Shown here in pieces: positions 34,545 to 43,239 of a stretch of DNA of 64,000 nt (position 1 is its first letter; every line of letters starts with the position of its first letter). Where the stretch lies: contig CAJUCC010000008.1 in the NCBI GenBank assembly GCA_910585205.1, positions 11,038-75,037 of the forward strand, read 5' to 3'. The stretch comes from an uncultured Lachnospiraceae bacterium (GTDB lineage: Bacteria > Bacillota > Clostridia > Lachnospirales > Lachnospiraceae). Under the pieces are notes generated by a model. It was not told the origin of the DNA and did not search any database. It was given only the letters and a program-made list of their open reading frames with translations. The translations under genes were made by a program, and so were the position numbers.

Positions 34545-34965
34545 AAAGAGTTATCTGATCGACATCAGGGCCGTACAGGAACATGACGGCCGCCTTCTGG
34601 TGGTGGAACACCGGAACAATCCGCTGCCCTTTGAAATCAAACGGATTTTCTGGGTCAGGGATGTCATTCCCGGCGCTTCCCGCGGCGAACATGCGACAAA
34701 AAAGACAAAGCTGGTGCTGATTCCCGTGACGGGGAGCTGCGACGTGGATGTGGACGACGGCACGGAGAAAAAGACATATCATATGGATGATCCCACAAAG
34801 GGACTTTATATTGACGAGATGATATGGCGCACGATGAAAAATTTTTCGCCGGACTGTGTGATGATGGCTGTCTGCGATCATGTGTTTGAGCCGGGGGAAG
34901 AGACGTACGACGACTATACGGCATATCTTGCGGCGCTGGAAAAGGAACGGGAAGCGGATGGCTGA
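34534..34965 (+). CDS. FdtA/WxcM-like dTDP-sugar 3,4-ketoisomerase (cupin)
   Basis: A 143-residue cupin. The motif RGEHATKKTK at 50-59 corresponds to the catalytic RGxHAHK region of FdtA/QdtA, here with Thr replacing the second His. VLIPVTGSCDVDVDDG and GLYIDEMIWRTMKNFS follow. Enzymes of this family move the keto group from C4 to C3 of dTDP-4-keto-6-deoxyglucose. It overlaps the aminotransferase gene before it and the 2,3-dehydratase gene after it. ATG 34534 gives the better ribosome-site spacing; ATG 34528 is two codons upstream. The His-to-Thr change at HAHK may alter activity and is worth noting. Confidence 0.82.
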   Translation: MRDRKSYLIDIRAVQEHDGRLLVVEHRNNPLPFEIKRIFWVRDVIPGASRGEHATKKTKLVLIPVTGSCDVDVDDGTEKKTYHMDDPTKGLYIDEMIWRTMKNFSPDCVMMAVCDHVFEPGEETYDDYTAYLAALEKEREADG

Positions 34966-36298
34966 CAGGGCGGAACGGGCGTTTCATTCCACGGAAAGTC
35001 TGCATGACTGGATGAAGGAGCGAAAAGAGAAGCTTTCGGTATCACTGCAAAAGATCAGTCTGCGGGAATGCAGTCCCTGGTATTATGATGAAGCGGAGGG
35101 GTGTATCCGCAATGCCGGCGGCAGTTTCTTTCGAATCTATGGCGTCCAGCAGTACCGGCACGGCGTGAAAGTGCTCGAACAGCCGATAATCGAGCAGAAT
35201 GAAATCGGCTTTCTGGGTATCCTCTGCTGTAAAATTAACGGTGTCTGGCATTATCTGATGCAGGCGAAAATTGAGCCGGGAAATGTCAATGTCGTGCAGC
35301 TCTCGCCGACGTTGCAGGCGACCAAGAGCAACTTTACCGGCCGGCACGGAGGCAGTCTGCCGCCGTTTCTTTCGTATTTTACAGAGATGGATACAAAAGA
35401 CATAATCGTGGATCAGATTCAGTCGGAGCAGTCTTCCCGGTTTTTGAAAAAGCGCAACCGCAATGTGATTCTGATGACGGATCAGGTTCTGGAGGAACCG
35501 GACAGTCATCGGTGGATGACACTGCTGCAGATCAAGGAAATGATGCACCACGATAACCTTGTCAACATGGATACGAGAACGGTATTATCCTGTATTCCCT
35601 ATGTTCTGCTCGGGCAGGAGGGGGATGTGCCGTTCAAGGACAAGCCGTATTTTTATAAGACGGCATGGAGCATGAACCGCAGGACGATTGCAGAGCTGTA
35701 TCATGGCATCAATAATTATAAAATGTTCTGTGAAAATGAGGTGCGGAAAGTACCGCTGCACCGGCTTTCGGACTGGGCAATGCAGGAGACCGCATTTGCC
35801 TGTAAACAGCCGTATCCGTTTGAAGTGGTATTTTGTGATATTAATATCGAAGGGCGTGAGGTGACGCACTGGAGACAGCCGTTGTTTGCGGCCAATGGCA
35901 GGGCGCTGTTCGGACTGTTTTGCTGTGACGACAACGGCATTCTGAAATTTCTGGTCAGAATGCGGCCGGAGGTGGGCTGCTTTGACGGTGTGGAAATCGG
36001 GCCTTCCGTGCAGCGGGAATCGTTTTCCGGCGAACGGGAAGACCGGGTGGAAGCGCTGTTTCTGGAACGGCTTGCGCAGGGAAAAAATATCATTGCCGAC
36101 ACGGTGCTCTCGGAAGAGGGCGGCCGCTTTTACCAGGAAGAGAACAGAAATGTGATTTTACTGATCGAGAAGGAAGTGCTGGGAGCGGCGCCGCCGGAAT
36201 ATGTCTGGAGTGATTACGGAACGTTGAATATCCTGACGCAGGTGAATAACTGTCTGAATATCCAGCTCAGAAATCTTTTGTCTTTGCTGGAGTTATAG
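34958..36298 (+). CDS. NDP-hexose 2,3-dehydratase (EvaA/TylX3/SpnO-like)
   Basis: A 446-residue protein made of two homologous halves. Half one has GFLGILCCKINGVWHYLMQAK, LSPTLQATKSNF near 130-141 and SSRFLKKRNRNVIL; half two has GLFCCDDNGILKFLVRMRP, IGPSVQRESF and GGRFYQEENRNVIL. This duplicated structure is diagnostic of NDP-hexose 2,3-dehydratases, which remove the C2 hydroxyl of 4-keto-6-deoxy sugars in antibiotic 2,6-dideoxysugar pathways. ATG 34958 overlaps the ketoisomerase gene by 8 bases and follows AAAGGAACGG. The next gene is a 3-ketoreductase-type oxidoreductase, its normal partner. Finding it in a surface-glycan island is uncommon. The family call is firm. Confidence 0.88.
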   Translation: MADRAERAFHSTESLHDWMKERKEKLSVSLQKISLRECSPWYYDEAEGCIRNAGGSFFRIYGVQQYRHGVKVLEQPIIEQNEIGFLGILCCKINGVWHYLMQAKIEPGNVNVVQLSPTLQATKSNFTGRHGGSLPPFLSYFTEMDTKDIIVDQIQSEQSSRFLKKRNRNVILMTDQVLEEPDSHRWMTLLQIKEMMHHDNLVNMDTRTVLSCIPYVLLGQEGDVPFKDKPYFYKTAWSMNRRTIAELYHGINNYKMFCENEVRKVPLHRLSDWAMQETAFACKQPYPFEVVFCDINIEGREVTHWRQPLFAANGRALFGLFCCDDNGILKFLVRMRPEVGCFDGVEIGPSVQRESFSGEREDRVEALFLERLAQGKNIIADTVLSEEGGRFYQEENRNVILLIEKEVLGAAPPEYVWSDYGTLNILTQVNNCLNIQLRNLLSLLEL

Positions 36299-36318
36299 TG
36301 TAGGGAAGGAGCCGGAGC

Positions 36319-37311
36319 ATGGCGGGAAAGCAGATCAGAATCGGAATACTGGGAGCGGCGGATATTGCGGTCAGACGCTTTCTGCCCGCATTGCAGCATG
36401 TGGATGGGTTTGTATTTGCGGGCGTGGCCATATCCGGGGAATCCAGAAGGGAAAAGGCGGAAGAAATCATATCCCGGTACGGTGGAGCCGTTTATCCGGG
36501 GTATGAGGCGTTGCTGCAGGATACGGAAGTGGAAGCCGTTTATATTCCGCAGCCGCCCGCGTTTCATTATCGGTGGGCAGAGCAGGCGCTCCGGCAGGGA
36601 AAACATGTGCTGTTGGAAAAGCCGGGAACGACGACGCTGCCGGAGACGGAAGCGCTGATTGCGCTGGCCCGTCAGGAGAATCTCGCGCTGGCGGAAAATT
36701 ATGCGTTCTGCCATCACGGCCAGATTGCGCTGATTCGCTCTGCGATCGCGGAGGGGATGCTGGGACGGCTGCGGTTGATCCGCGCGGCGTTTGGATTTCC
36801 CTATCGCGACAGCGGGGATTTCCGGTATCATGCAGCCCTGGGCGGCGGGGCGCTGCTTGACTGCGGCGGCTATACGCTGAAGGCGGCGCAGATGTTTCTG
36901 GGAGATACGACGCGGGTCTGCGCGGCGTCACTGGTATGGGAAGACATTCATGACGTGGATCTGTTCGGCAGCGTAATGCTGGAGAACCGGGACGGACTGA
37001 CGGCGCAGGTGTCTTTTGGTATGGACAACAGTTATAAATGCGAGCTGGAGATCTGGGGAAGCAAAGGCTGCCTGCTGTCGCCGCGTCTGTTTACGCCCCC
37101 TGCTGATCTGACCGTCAATGTGAATGTACGGACGGCGGAGGGCGAAAAGATACTGACGGCGCATCCCGACGATCAGTTCGGGCATATGGCGGAGCGTTTT
37201 CTGGAATGTATCCGGGAGCGGGAGGCTGCGGAGGCAGAATACGACGGGCTGCGGAGGCAGATGCAGCTGATGGAACAGGTACGGGAAAAGGCAGCGGGAG
37301 TGACGGGATGA
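36319..37311 (+). CDS. Gfo/Idh/MocA oxidoreductase (probable NDP-hexose 3-ketoreductase)
   Basis: A 330-residue oxidoreductase with the N-terminal NAD(P)-binding segment RIGILGAADIAVRRF (about 6-20), the family motif EKPGTTT at 100-106 and GGALLDCGGYTLKAAQMFLG in the C-terminal domain. Members beside a 2,3-dehydratase (TylC1, SpnN, EvaE relatives) reduce the unstable 3-keto product to complete 2-deoxygenation. A GGAAGGAG site precedes ATG 36319; 20 bases separate it from the dehydratase gene, and its end overlaps the next gene as ATGA. General family certain, assigned reaction inferred from the neighbour. Confidence 0.8.
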   Translation: MAGKQIRIGILGAADIAVRRFLPALQHVDGFVFAGVAISGESRREKAEEIISRYGGAVYPGYEALLQDTEVEAVYIPQPPAFHYRWAEQALRQGKHVLLEKPGTTTLPETEALIALARQENLALAENYAFCHHGQIALIRSAIAEGMLGRLRLIRAAFGFPYRDSGDFRYHAALGGGALLDCGGYTLKAAQMFLGDTTRVCAASLVWEDIHDVDLFGSVMLENRDGLTAQVSFGMDNSYKCELEIWGSKGCLLSPRLFTPPADLTVNVNVRTAEGEKILTAHPDDQFGHMAERFLECIREREAAEAEYDGLRRQMQLMEQVREKAAGVTG

Positions 37312-39221
37312 GTCGGAGCGGTATATTTTGGAACACATATAAAAGAGACATTCTCTTTGCGGCTGCCTGCGGAATCATATTTGCGGCATTCAGCGTTTAT
37401 CTGTTGTGCATGTATGGGGAATTCAGCGGAGACGAATTTTTTTCCCTGGAGGACACGCTCGGTTATGTTTATACCGGCCAGCCGCTGAAATGGGATTTTA
37501 ATGCCAATGCGGTGACAGACCAGTATGTCGGTCTGCCGGTTGACTTTTTTCTGCTGTCGATATGGGTGCGGCTGGTCGGAATGAATGCGTTTGCATTAAA
37601 GGGACTTTCGGCGATTTATGGTCTGCTGGCGGTTTTTTCGTTATATTACTGTGTCAGGAAAATAACGGGGAGTTCGGTGTGGGCAGCTCTGTCATCGCTG
37701 CTTCTGGCAGTGAATTCGCTGATGCTTACGATGTCTACCATTGTGCGGGGTTATACGCTGCTGCTATTACTGAATATCTGGATTTTTTATTTTATTTACC
37801 GGGCGCTGCATTATGAGAGCACCGGGGAAGCGAAAACCCGGCCGGGGAAGTTTCTGCAAAACTGGTTTGACTTTGATTTCCGGTATGGGGCTGCGGCGCT
37901 GCTGCTGGTCTTTCTGGCCTATAAAATCCGGGTTTTCGAAGTGTTTTACCTGGTGGGAATCGGCTGTTATAGTTTGCTGCGGGCGGTTCGGACGAGAGAA
38001 AAAAAGTTTATTGCCTTGAGCGGTGTGTTCTGGGGTGCGGTTTTATTGGTCGTGGCCGCGGCGCTGCTGCACCTGGAACGGCTGGTTCCTGCGCTCGGCA
38101 TGATTACCAGTCAGTTGCACAAATACGCTGCCTTCGGATTTCGAAACGGAGCTTATCTCGCGGACATGGCCGGGGCGTGTCTGATCTGGCCGCTGACTTT
38201 GACGGGGATCATACTGGCCGCTTTGGGATGTCTGGGAAGAGAAACTGCGGAGCGGGACAGGGATGTGCTGCGGTATCTGGCATCCATTGTTTTTTGTACC
38301 TTGTTTTTGTTCCTTGTGGTGGTGGACTGGCAGCACAACGAACGATATTTGTTTATGACATATCCGTCCCTGATGACGATCGTTGCCGGAGGATTTTATC
38401 TGGCGGGCAGACGGTGGCAGGGGGCATGGCAGGGATTTTTATACGGTATTTTTCTGTTCGGTATCGCATTGAACGGATACCGGATCGGGACAGCCGCCGC
38501 CGCAGACAATTCCGGCGCGCATTATGCGGCAGCCTATGAGAAGGTGGCGGAATATCTGCAGGGGAAACCGGTTTTTATTACCGGCATTTATCTGCGCGGA
38601 TATTATGCCAGAGACATCTTGCCGGATTATATATGGCGGCCGATGACGAGTAAGAGTGACGAAGCCGGAAGGAATACGGACAATCTGGCGGAACTGAGCG
38701 AGATCGGACGGGAACATCCGCAGGGGATTCTGACATGCGAGGACGAAAAATGGTATCATTTCCGCAATACGTTCTGGCTGCTCTTACAGATGGACTCCTT
38801 TGAACGCATTACCGGAGGGGAAACGGACGAGACCCATGTTGGCAACTGGGCTTATCATTTCTGTTATCCGGAGGAAGGCGGGATACCGGAAGACGAGCGG
38901 GTGACAACCCTGTTCGGATATAATTACGGCGGGGCAAGCCGTATTACAGAAACGGACGGCAAAACGGTCGTGGAACTGGAAATCAACGGCAGCGCGCCGC
39001 AGCAGACGCTGCTCTGCATAAAAGTAAATCAATATGATGCAGGAGAAAAGCGGCAGCGTTATGTGCAGCTTGTCCTGGAACCGAATGGCAGAGACAGGCA
39101 GTATTACCGGATTGTTCTGGAAAACGACAACCCGCCGGAGCGCAGTGCGCTGGATGATTCCTATTACATTTATCAGAACGGAAAAGAACCGGAGGCCTAT
39201 GAGGACTGCTACAATCCGTAG
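37308..39221 (+). CDS. GT39/ArnT-like membrane glycosyltransferase
   Basis: A 637-residue GT-C-type protein with about ten helices up to residue 390 and an extracellular C-terminal region of about 240 residues. The first extracytoplasmic loop has SGDEFFSLED with D42-E43, the position of the catalytic acidic residue in PMT/ArnT-like enzymes, and MLTMSTIVRGYTLLLL follows in the membrane part. The family transfers sugars from polyprenyl-phosphate donors on the outer face. A GtrB-like synthase follows at 39263 and could make its donor. ATG 37308 is the overlap start; longer in-frame versions run inside the previous gene. Family level only. Confidence 0.77.
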   Translation: MSRSGIFWNTYKRDILFAAACGIIFAAFSVYLLCMYGEFSGDEFFSLEDTLGYVYTGQPLKWDFNANAVTDQYVGLPVDFFLLSIWVRLVGMNAFALKGLSAIYGLLAVFSLYYCVRKITGSSVWAALSSLLLAVNSLMLTMSTIVRGYTLLLLLNIWIFYFIYRALHYESTGEAKTRPGKFLQNWFDFDFRYGAAALLLVFLAYKIRVFEVFYLVGIGCYSLLRAVRTREKKFIALSGVFWGAVLLVVAAALLHLERLVPALGMITSQLHKYAAFGFRNGAYLADMAGACLIWPLTLTGIILAALGCLGRETAERDRDVLRYLASIVFCTLFLFLVVVDWQHNERYLFMTYPSLMTIVAGGFYLAGRRWQGAWQGFLYGIFLFGIALNGYRIGTAAAADNSGAHYAAAYEKVAEYLQGKPVFITGIYLRGYYARDILPDYIWRPMTSKSDEAGRNTDNLAELSEIGREHPQGILTCEDEKWYHFRNTFWLLLQMDSFERITGGETDETHVGNWAYHFCYPEEGGIPEDERVTTLFGYNYGGASRITETDGKTVVELEINGSAPQQTLLCIKVNQYDAGEKRQRYVQLVLEPNGRDRQYYRIVLENDNPPERSALDDSYYIYQNGKEPEAYEDCYNP

Positions 39222-39262
39222 CTGTCAGACGGCAGGCTTTGAGAGAAACAGGAGAGGTACAA

Positions 39263-40210
39263 ATGTATTCGATTTCAGTTGTTGTGCCCGTATTCAATGA
39301 AGAGGGCAATGTGGCGGAACTGCACAGGGAGATCAAAGCGGTATGCGAGCGGGAACAGTATGATTATGAAATTATATTTATTGACGACGGCTCGGGTGAC
39401 AGGACAGCTGAAATCTGCAGACAGTTAAAGCCGTTAAAATATATCAGAATGCGGCGCAACTTCGGCCAGACAGCGGCCATGGATGCCGGCATCAAGGCAG
39501 CAACAAAGGAATTGATCGTCACCATGGACGGGGACAGACAAAATGACCCCGACGATATTCCCGGCATGCTGGATTATCTGATGAAAGAGGATCTGGATGT
39601 GGTATCCGGCTGGCGGAAAAACCGGAAAGACACGTTTATGAAGAGGTTTGTCTCACGGGGCGCCAATTTCCTTCGTTATCTGATGGTGCACGACGGCATA
39701 CATGACAGCGGCTGTTCGCTGAAGGTATATCGGAGGGAATGTTTCAAAGGTGTCAATCTGTACGGGGAACAGCATCGTTTTATCCCGGCGATTCTGAAAA
39801 TCAAAGGATTTTCCGTGGGGGAAGTGGTGGTTCATCACAGACCCCGGACATCGGGCCGGACAAAATACAACTGGAAGCGTACCTTTAAGGGCTTTGTGGA
39901 CATGATTTCCGTCTGGTTCTGGAATAAATACGCCGCAAGACCCCTGCATCTGCTCGGCGGGATGGGGATTCTGTTCATGCTGCTCGGCGGCGGCTGTGGC
40001 CTGTGGTCGGTTTTGCTGTTTCTGGAAGGACGCAAAATGTCCAATAATATCATTCCGCCGATTCTGACGGTGTTTTTTATGATTATGGGCGTGCTGATGT
40101 TTGTCTTCGGGCTGATGTCGGAGATACTGGTCAAAATATATTTCGGCGTACATGTCGATCAGTCGTACAGTATTAAGGAAAAAATAGAGAACAAAGAGGA
40201 AGCGGTATGA
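39263..40210 (+). CDS. GtrB/DPM1-like polyprenyl-phosphate glycosyltransferase (GT2)
   Basis: A 315-residue protein: GT2 domain with VVVPVFNEEGNVAEL at 6-20, IFIDDGSGDRT near 40, TMDGDRQNDPDDI near 89-101 as the metal site, and two C-terminal helices near 230-252 and 265-285. This is the second of three such genes in the window. It probably makes undecaprenyl-phosphate-linked sugar on the inner face. Its partner is likely the GT39-like protein encoded just before it. ATG 39263 follows AGGAGAGG. The end overlaps the next start as ATGA. Confidence 0.87.
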   Translation: MYSISVVVPVFNEEGNVAELHREIKAVCEREQYDYEIIFIDDGSGDRTAEICRQLKPLKYIRMRRNFGQTAAMDAGIKAATKELIVTMDGDRQNDPDDIPGMLDYLMKEDLDVVSGWRKNRKDTFMKRFVSRGANFLRYLMVHDGIHDSGCSLKVYRRECFKGVNLYGEQHRFIPAILKIKGFSVGEVVVHHRPRTSGRTKYNWKRTFKGFVDMISVWFWNKYAARPLHLLGGMGILFMLLGGGCGLWSVLLFLEGRKMSNNIIPPILTVFFMIMGVLMFVFGLMSEILVKIYFGVHVDQSYSIKEKIENKEEAV

Positions 40211-41355
40211 GAATTCTGGTCATCACCCATGAATATCCGCCGATCGGCGGCGGCGGCGCCAACGCCTGCCGGTTTCTCTGCCGGTGTCTTTCCGCCGGCG
40301 GGCATGAGGGCGTTATTCTGACAAGCGCGTATCAGAGACTGCCGAAAGAGGAACAGGCCGGGAATTTCCGCATTATCCGGGTTCCGGCGTTGCGGGCGAA
40401 AAAAGAAAAAAGTACCTTTCCCGAGATGTTTACGTATCTGTGCAGCGCGATGCTGCGGGCGGACAAGCTTGTAAGGAAAGAAACATTTGACATCTGTCAG
40501 GTGTTTTTTGGAATCCCGAGCGGGCCGATCGCCCTTTTCCTGAAAAAAAAGTATCGTCTGCCATATGTCGTCCGTTTTGGAGGCGGGGATATTCCCGGCG
40601 CGCAGAAGCGGTTTTCGACGCTCTATAAACTGTTGGCGCCGCTGATCCGTGCGATCTGGGGACATGCGGACGCTCTGATTGCAAACAGCGACGGCCTGAA
40701 ACAGCGGGCGCTGCGGTTTGAAAACCGGTATCCGGTACAGGTGATCTGCAACGGAGTGGACACGGCGTTTTTCAGGCCCGCCACGGCGCAGACAGGTCAG
40801 TCGCAGCGGGATACCGGCGCATGGGAGATTTTGTTTGTGTCGCGGCTGATCGAAGGCAAGGGGATGCAGTTTGTGATACCGCATCTGCGGAAGATTGCGG
40901 AAGGCCTCGGCAGAGCGGTGCATCTGACAATCGTGGGCGACGGTCCGTACCGGCGGGAACTGGAGCGGATTACCTGCGAGGCGGGAGTGGGATCTATGGT
41001 AAGTTTTGCCGGAAACAGGGGAAAGGCAGAACTGCCCGCCTGGTATCAGAAGGCGGATGTATTTATCCTGCCGTCGTTGTCGGAGGGCATGCCCAACGTG
41101 GCGTTAGAGGCGATGGCCTGTGGTCTGCCGGTCATTATGACGCCCTGTGAGGGGAGCCGGGAGCTGATCGGAGATAACGGCATTATTGCAGAGCAGGCGC
41201 AGTTTATCGCGGAAATGATACGGCTGGGAAATAATCCGGATCTGGGCAGAGAGATGGGACGGCTCGGGCGGGAGAAGGCGGTGCGGGCGTTCCGGTGGGA
41301 GAAGACGGCGGAGGCGTATCAGGGGATTTACAGTCGGATTATATCAGGAGAGTGA
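40207..41355 (+). CDS. Glycosyltransferase, GT4
   Basis: A 382-residue GT4 enzyme with THEYPPIGGGGANACRFLCR near the start (the PI-type acceptor loop), NGVDTAFFRP, LFVSRLIEGKGMQF and the donor motif PSLSEGMPNVALEAMACGLP near 289-308. It starts in ATGA overlap with the GtrB-like gene and is followed three bases later by an asparagine synthase-like gene. It probably adds a sugar from a nucleotide donor to the lipid-linked glycan. The donor is not identifiable. Confidence 0.9.
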   Translation: MRILVITHEYPPIGGGGANACRFLCRCLSAGGHEGVILTSAYQRLPKEEQAGNFRIIRVPALRAKKEKSTFPEMFTYLCSAMLRADKLVRKETFDICQVFFGIPSGPIALFLKKKYRLPYVVRFGGGDIPGAQKRFSTLYKLLAPLIRAIWGHADALIANSDGLKQRALRFENRYPVQVICNGVDTAFFRPATAQTGQSQRDTGAWEILFVSRLIEGKGMQFVIPHLRKIAEGLGRAVHLTIVGDGPYRRELERITCEAGVGSMVSFAGNRGKAELPAWYQKADVFILPSLSEGMPNVALEAMACGLPVIMTPCEGSRELIGDNGIIAEQAQFIAEMIRLGNNPDLGREMGRLGREKAVRAFRWEKTAEAYQGIYSRIISGE

Positions 41356-41358
41356 CCT

Positions 41359-43230
41359 ATGTGCGGCATATGCGGTTATGTGGGAAAAGAAAAAATTGCG
41401 GATGAAATCCTGATCCGGATGCGCGATACGATGTATCACCGGGGACCGGATGACGGCGGCATCTGGCAGGAGGCATCCGACGGCGTCGCTGTCGGACTGG
41501 CGCAGAGGCGGTTGTCGATTCTGGATCTGTCTGCAATGGGACATCAGCCTATGTTTTCCGAAGACGGGAATGCGGTCATCGTATTTAACGGGGAGATTTA
41601 CAATTTCCGGGAATTACGGGCCGAGTTGCAGAACAAAGGCGCTGCGTTTCGGACATCGTGCGATACGGAAGTCATTCTCGCGGCATATGAGACGTGGGGA
41701 ACGGCATGCTTTGACCGTCTGAACGGTATGTTTGCGATTGGATTATGGGATAAACGGGACCGGAGCCTGATATTGGCAAGGGACAGGATCGGAAAAAAGC
41801 CGTTGTATTATTACTGGAACAGGTTGAAGGGAGAGCTGGTATTTGCCTCGGAATTAAAGCCCGTTATGCAGTATCCGGGATTTCCCAAAACCATACGAAG
41901 AGACATGATCGGGAATTTTCTGTGTAATAAGTATATTGCGGCGCCGGATACCATTTTTGAAGATACGTATAAGATGGCGCCGGGGACATATCTTCTGTAT
42001 CGGGATAATCAGGTGCAGATCCGGTCATACTGGGATATAAACGCGGTAAGGGAAGAAAAAAGACAACAGATGATACGGACACAGCAGGCGTCGTTACAGG
42101 AGCTGGATGCACTGCTGCTGGATGCGGTTTCGCGCAGACTGATTGCGGATGTGCCGGTCGGCACCTTTTTAAGCGGCGGCATTGATTCCACGCTGGTGAC
42201 AGCTATGGCACAAAAGTGCAAGGATACGCCGGTTCAGAGCTTTTCCATCGGATTTTACGATAAGGAAAGAAATGAAGCGCCATATGCGGCGGAAATCGCC
42301 AGGTATATCGGGACAAAGCACCGTGAACTCTATGTGGGAGAGAAAGAAATTCTGGAGATGCTGCAGCAACTCCCGTTTTATTACGACGAACCGTTTTCGG
42401 ATTCTTCTCAACTGCCGACAATGCTCGTCTCTAGGCTGGCGGCGGCCGACGTGACAGTGGCGTTGTCCGGTGACGGCGGTGATGAATTATTCTGCGGCTA
42501 TAAGATGTATGACTGGACGTACGTGGCACAGAAAGCCGACTGGATCGGCGCCGCGTTATATTATACTCCGGGAATGCGGATGGTGAAAGAGAAACTTCCG
42601 CCGGAGTTGCGCGCTTTTATCAATAACCGCAGCGGGGATTACAAGACACAGTTATTTATTGACGTTATGGTGGAAGAGGCGGAGAAGCTGCTCGGGATAC
42701 CGGCGTGTGCGGCAAAATTTGTTCATGAGAAAAAACTGAAAGACTGCAACTGGCAGGAGCGCCGGATGATGCTGGATATGATGACGTATCTGCCCGATGA
42801 GATATTGGCGAAAACGGATCGGGCGTCGATGAAATATTCACTGGAAGTCAGATGTCCGCTGCTGGACTACCGGGTTATTGAGAAATCGTTTCAGATACCG
42901 CATAACTGCAAATATAACCGATGGGACAAAAAGCATATCCTGAAGGAATTGACATACCGATATGTGCCGGAAACACTTCTGGACAGGCCCAAGAAAGGGT
43001 TTGGAGTTCCCCTGCGGAAATGGCTGCGGGGCGTTTTAAAAGAAAATATACGGAAATACGCGGACAGGGAGATATTGAAGCGACAGGGTATTTTCGTTCC
43101 GCGGGCCGTGGAGGCGTTGATTGCCAGACAGGCCGTGTCGGATAAAATAATGTACAGTTCTATGTTGTGGTCGTTTTATGTTTTTCAGACATGGTATCAG
43201 ATGTATATCGAAGACTTGTGGAGCAGATAA
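41359..43230 (+). CDS. asnB: AsnB-type glutamine-dependent amidotransferase/asparagine synthase, copy 1
   Basis: A 623-residue protein with an N-terminal glutaminase domain (Cys2 in MCGICGYVG, HRGPDD, FNGEIYNF near 77-84) and a C-terminal ATP-dependent synthetase domain (FLSGGIDSTLVT near 270, SGDGGDELFCGY near 371, RPKKGFGVPLRKWL). Asparagine synthase converts aspartate to asparagine, but paralogues in glycan loci often amidate sugar carboxyl groups. A GDP-mannuronate-type dehydrogenase is encoded upstream and a nonulosonate pathway is present, so uronic or nonulosonic acid amidation is plausible. ATG 41359 follows AGGAG. A second copy of different base composition is at 49832. Enzyme class certain, substrate inferred. 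Confidence 0.9.
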   Translation: MCGICGYVGKEKIADEILIRMRDTMYHRGPDDGGIWQEASDGVAVGLAQRRLSILDLSAMGHQPMFSEDGNAVIVFNGEIYNFRELRAELQNKGAAFRTSCDTEVILAAYETWGTACFDRLNGMFAIGLWDKRDRSLILARDRIGKKPLYYYWNRLKGELVFASELKPVMQYPGFPKTIRRDMIGNFLCNKYIAAPDTIFEDTYKMAPGTYLLYRDNQVQIRSYWDINAVREEKRQQMIRTQQASLQELDALLLDAVSRRLIADVPVGTFLSGGIDSTLVTAMAQKCKDTPVQSFSIGFYDKERNEAPYAAEIARYIGTKHRELYVGEKEILEMLQQLPFYYDEPFSDSSQLPTMLVSRLAAADVTVALSGDGGDELFCGYKMYDWTYVAQKADWIGAALYYTPGMRMVKEKLPPELRAFINNRSGDYKTQLFIDVMVEEAEKLLGIPACAAKFVHEKKLKDCNWQERRMMLDMMTYLPDEILAKTDRASMKYSLEVRCPLLDYRVIEKSFQIPHNCKYNRWDKKHILKELTYRYVPETLLDRPKKGFGVPLRKWLRGVLKENIRKYADREILKRQGIFVPRAVEALIARQAVSDKIMYSSMLWSFYVFQTWYQMYIEDLWSR

Positions 43231-43239
43231 AGGGTGACA

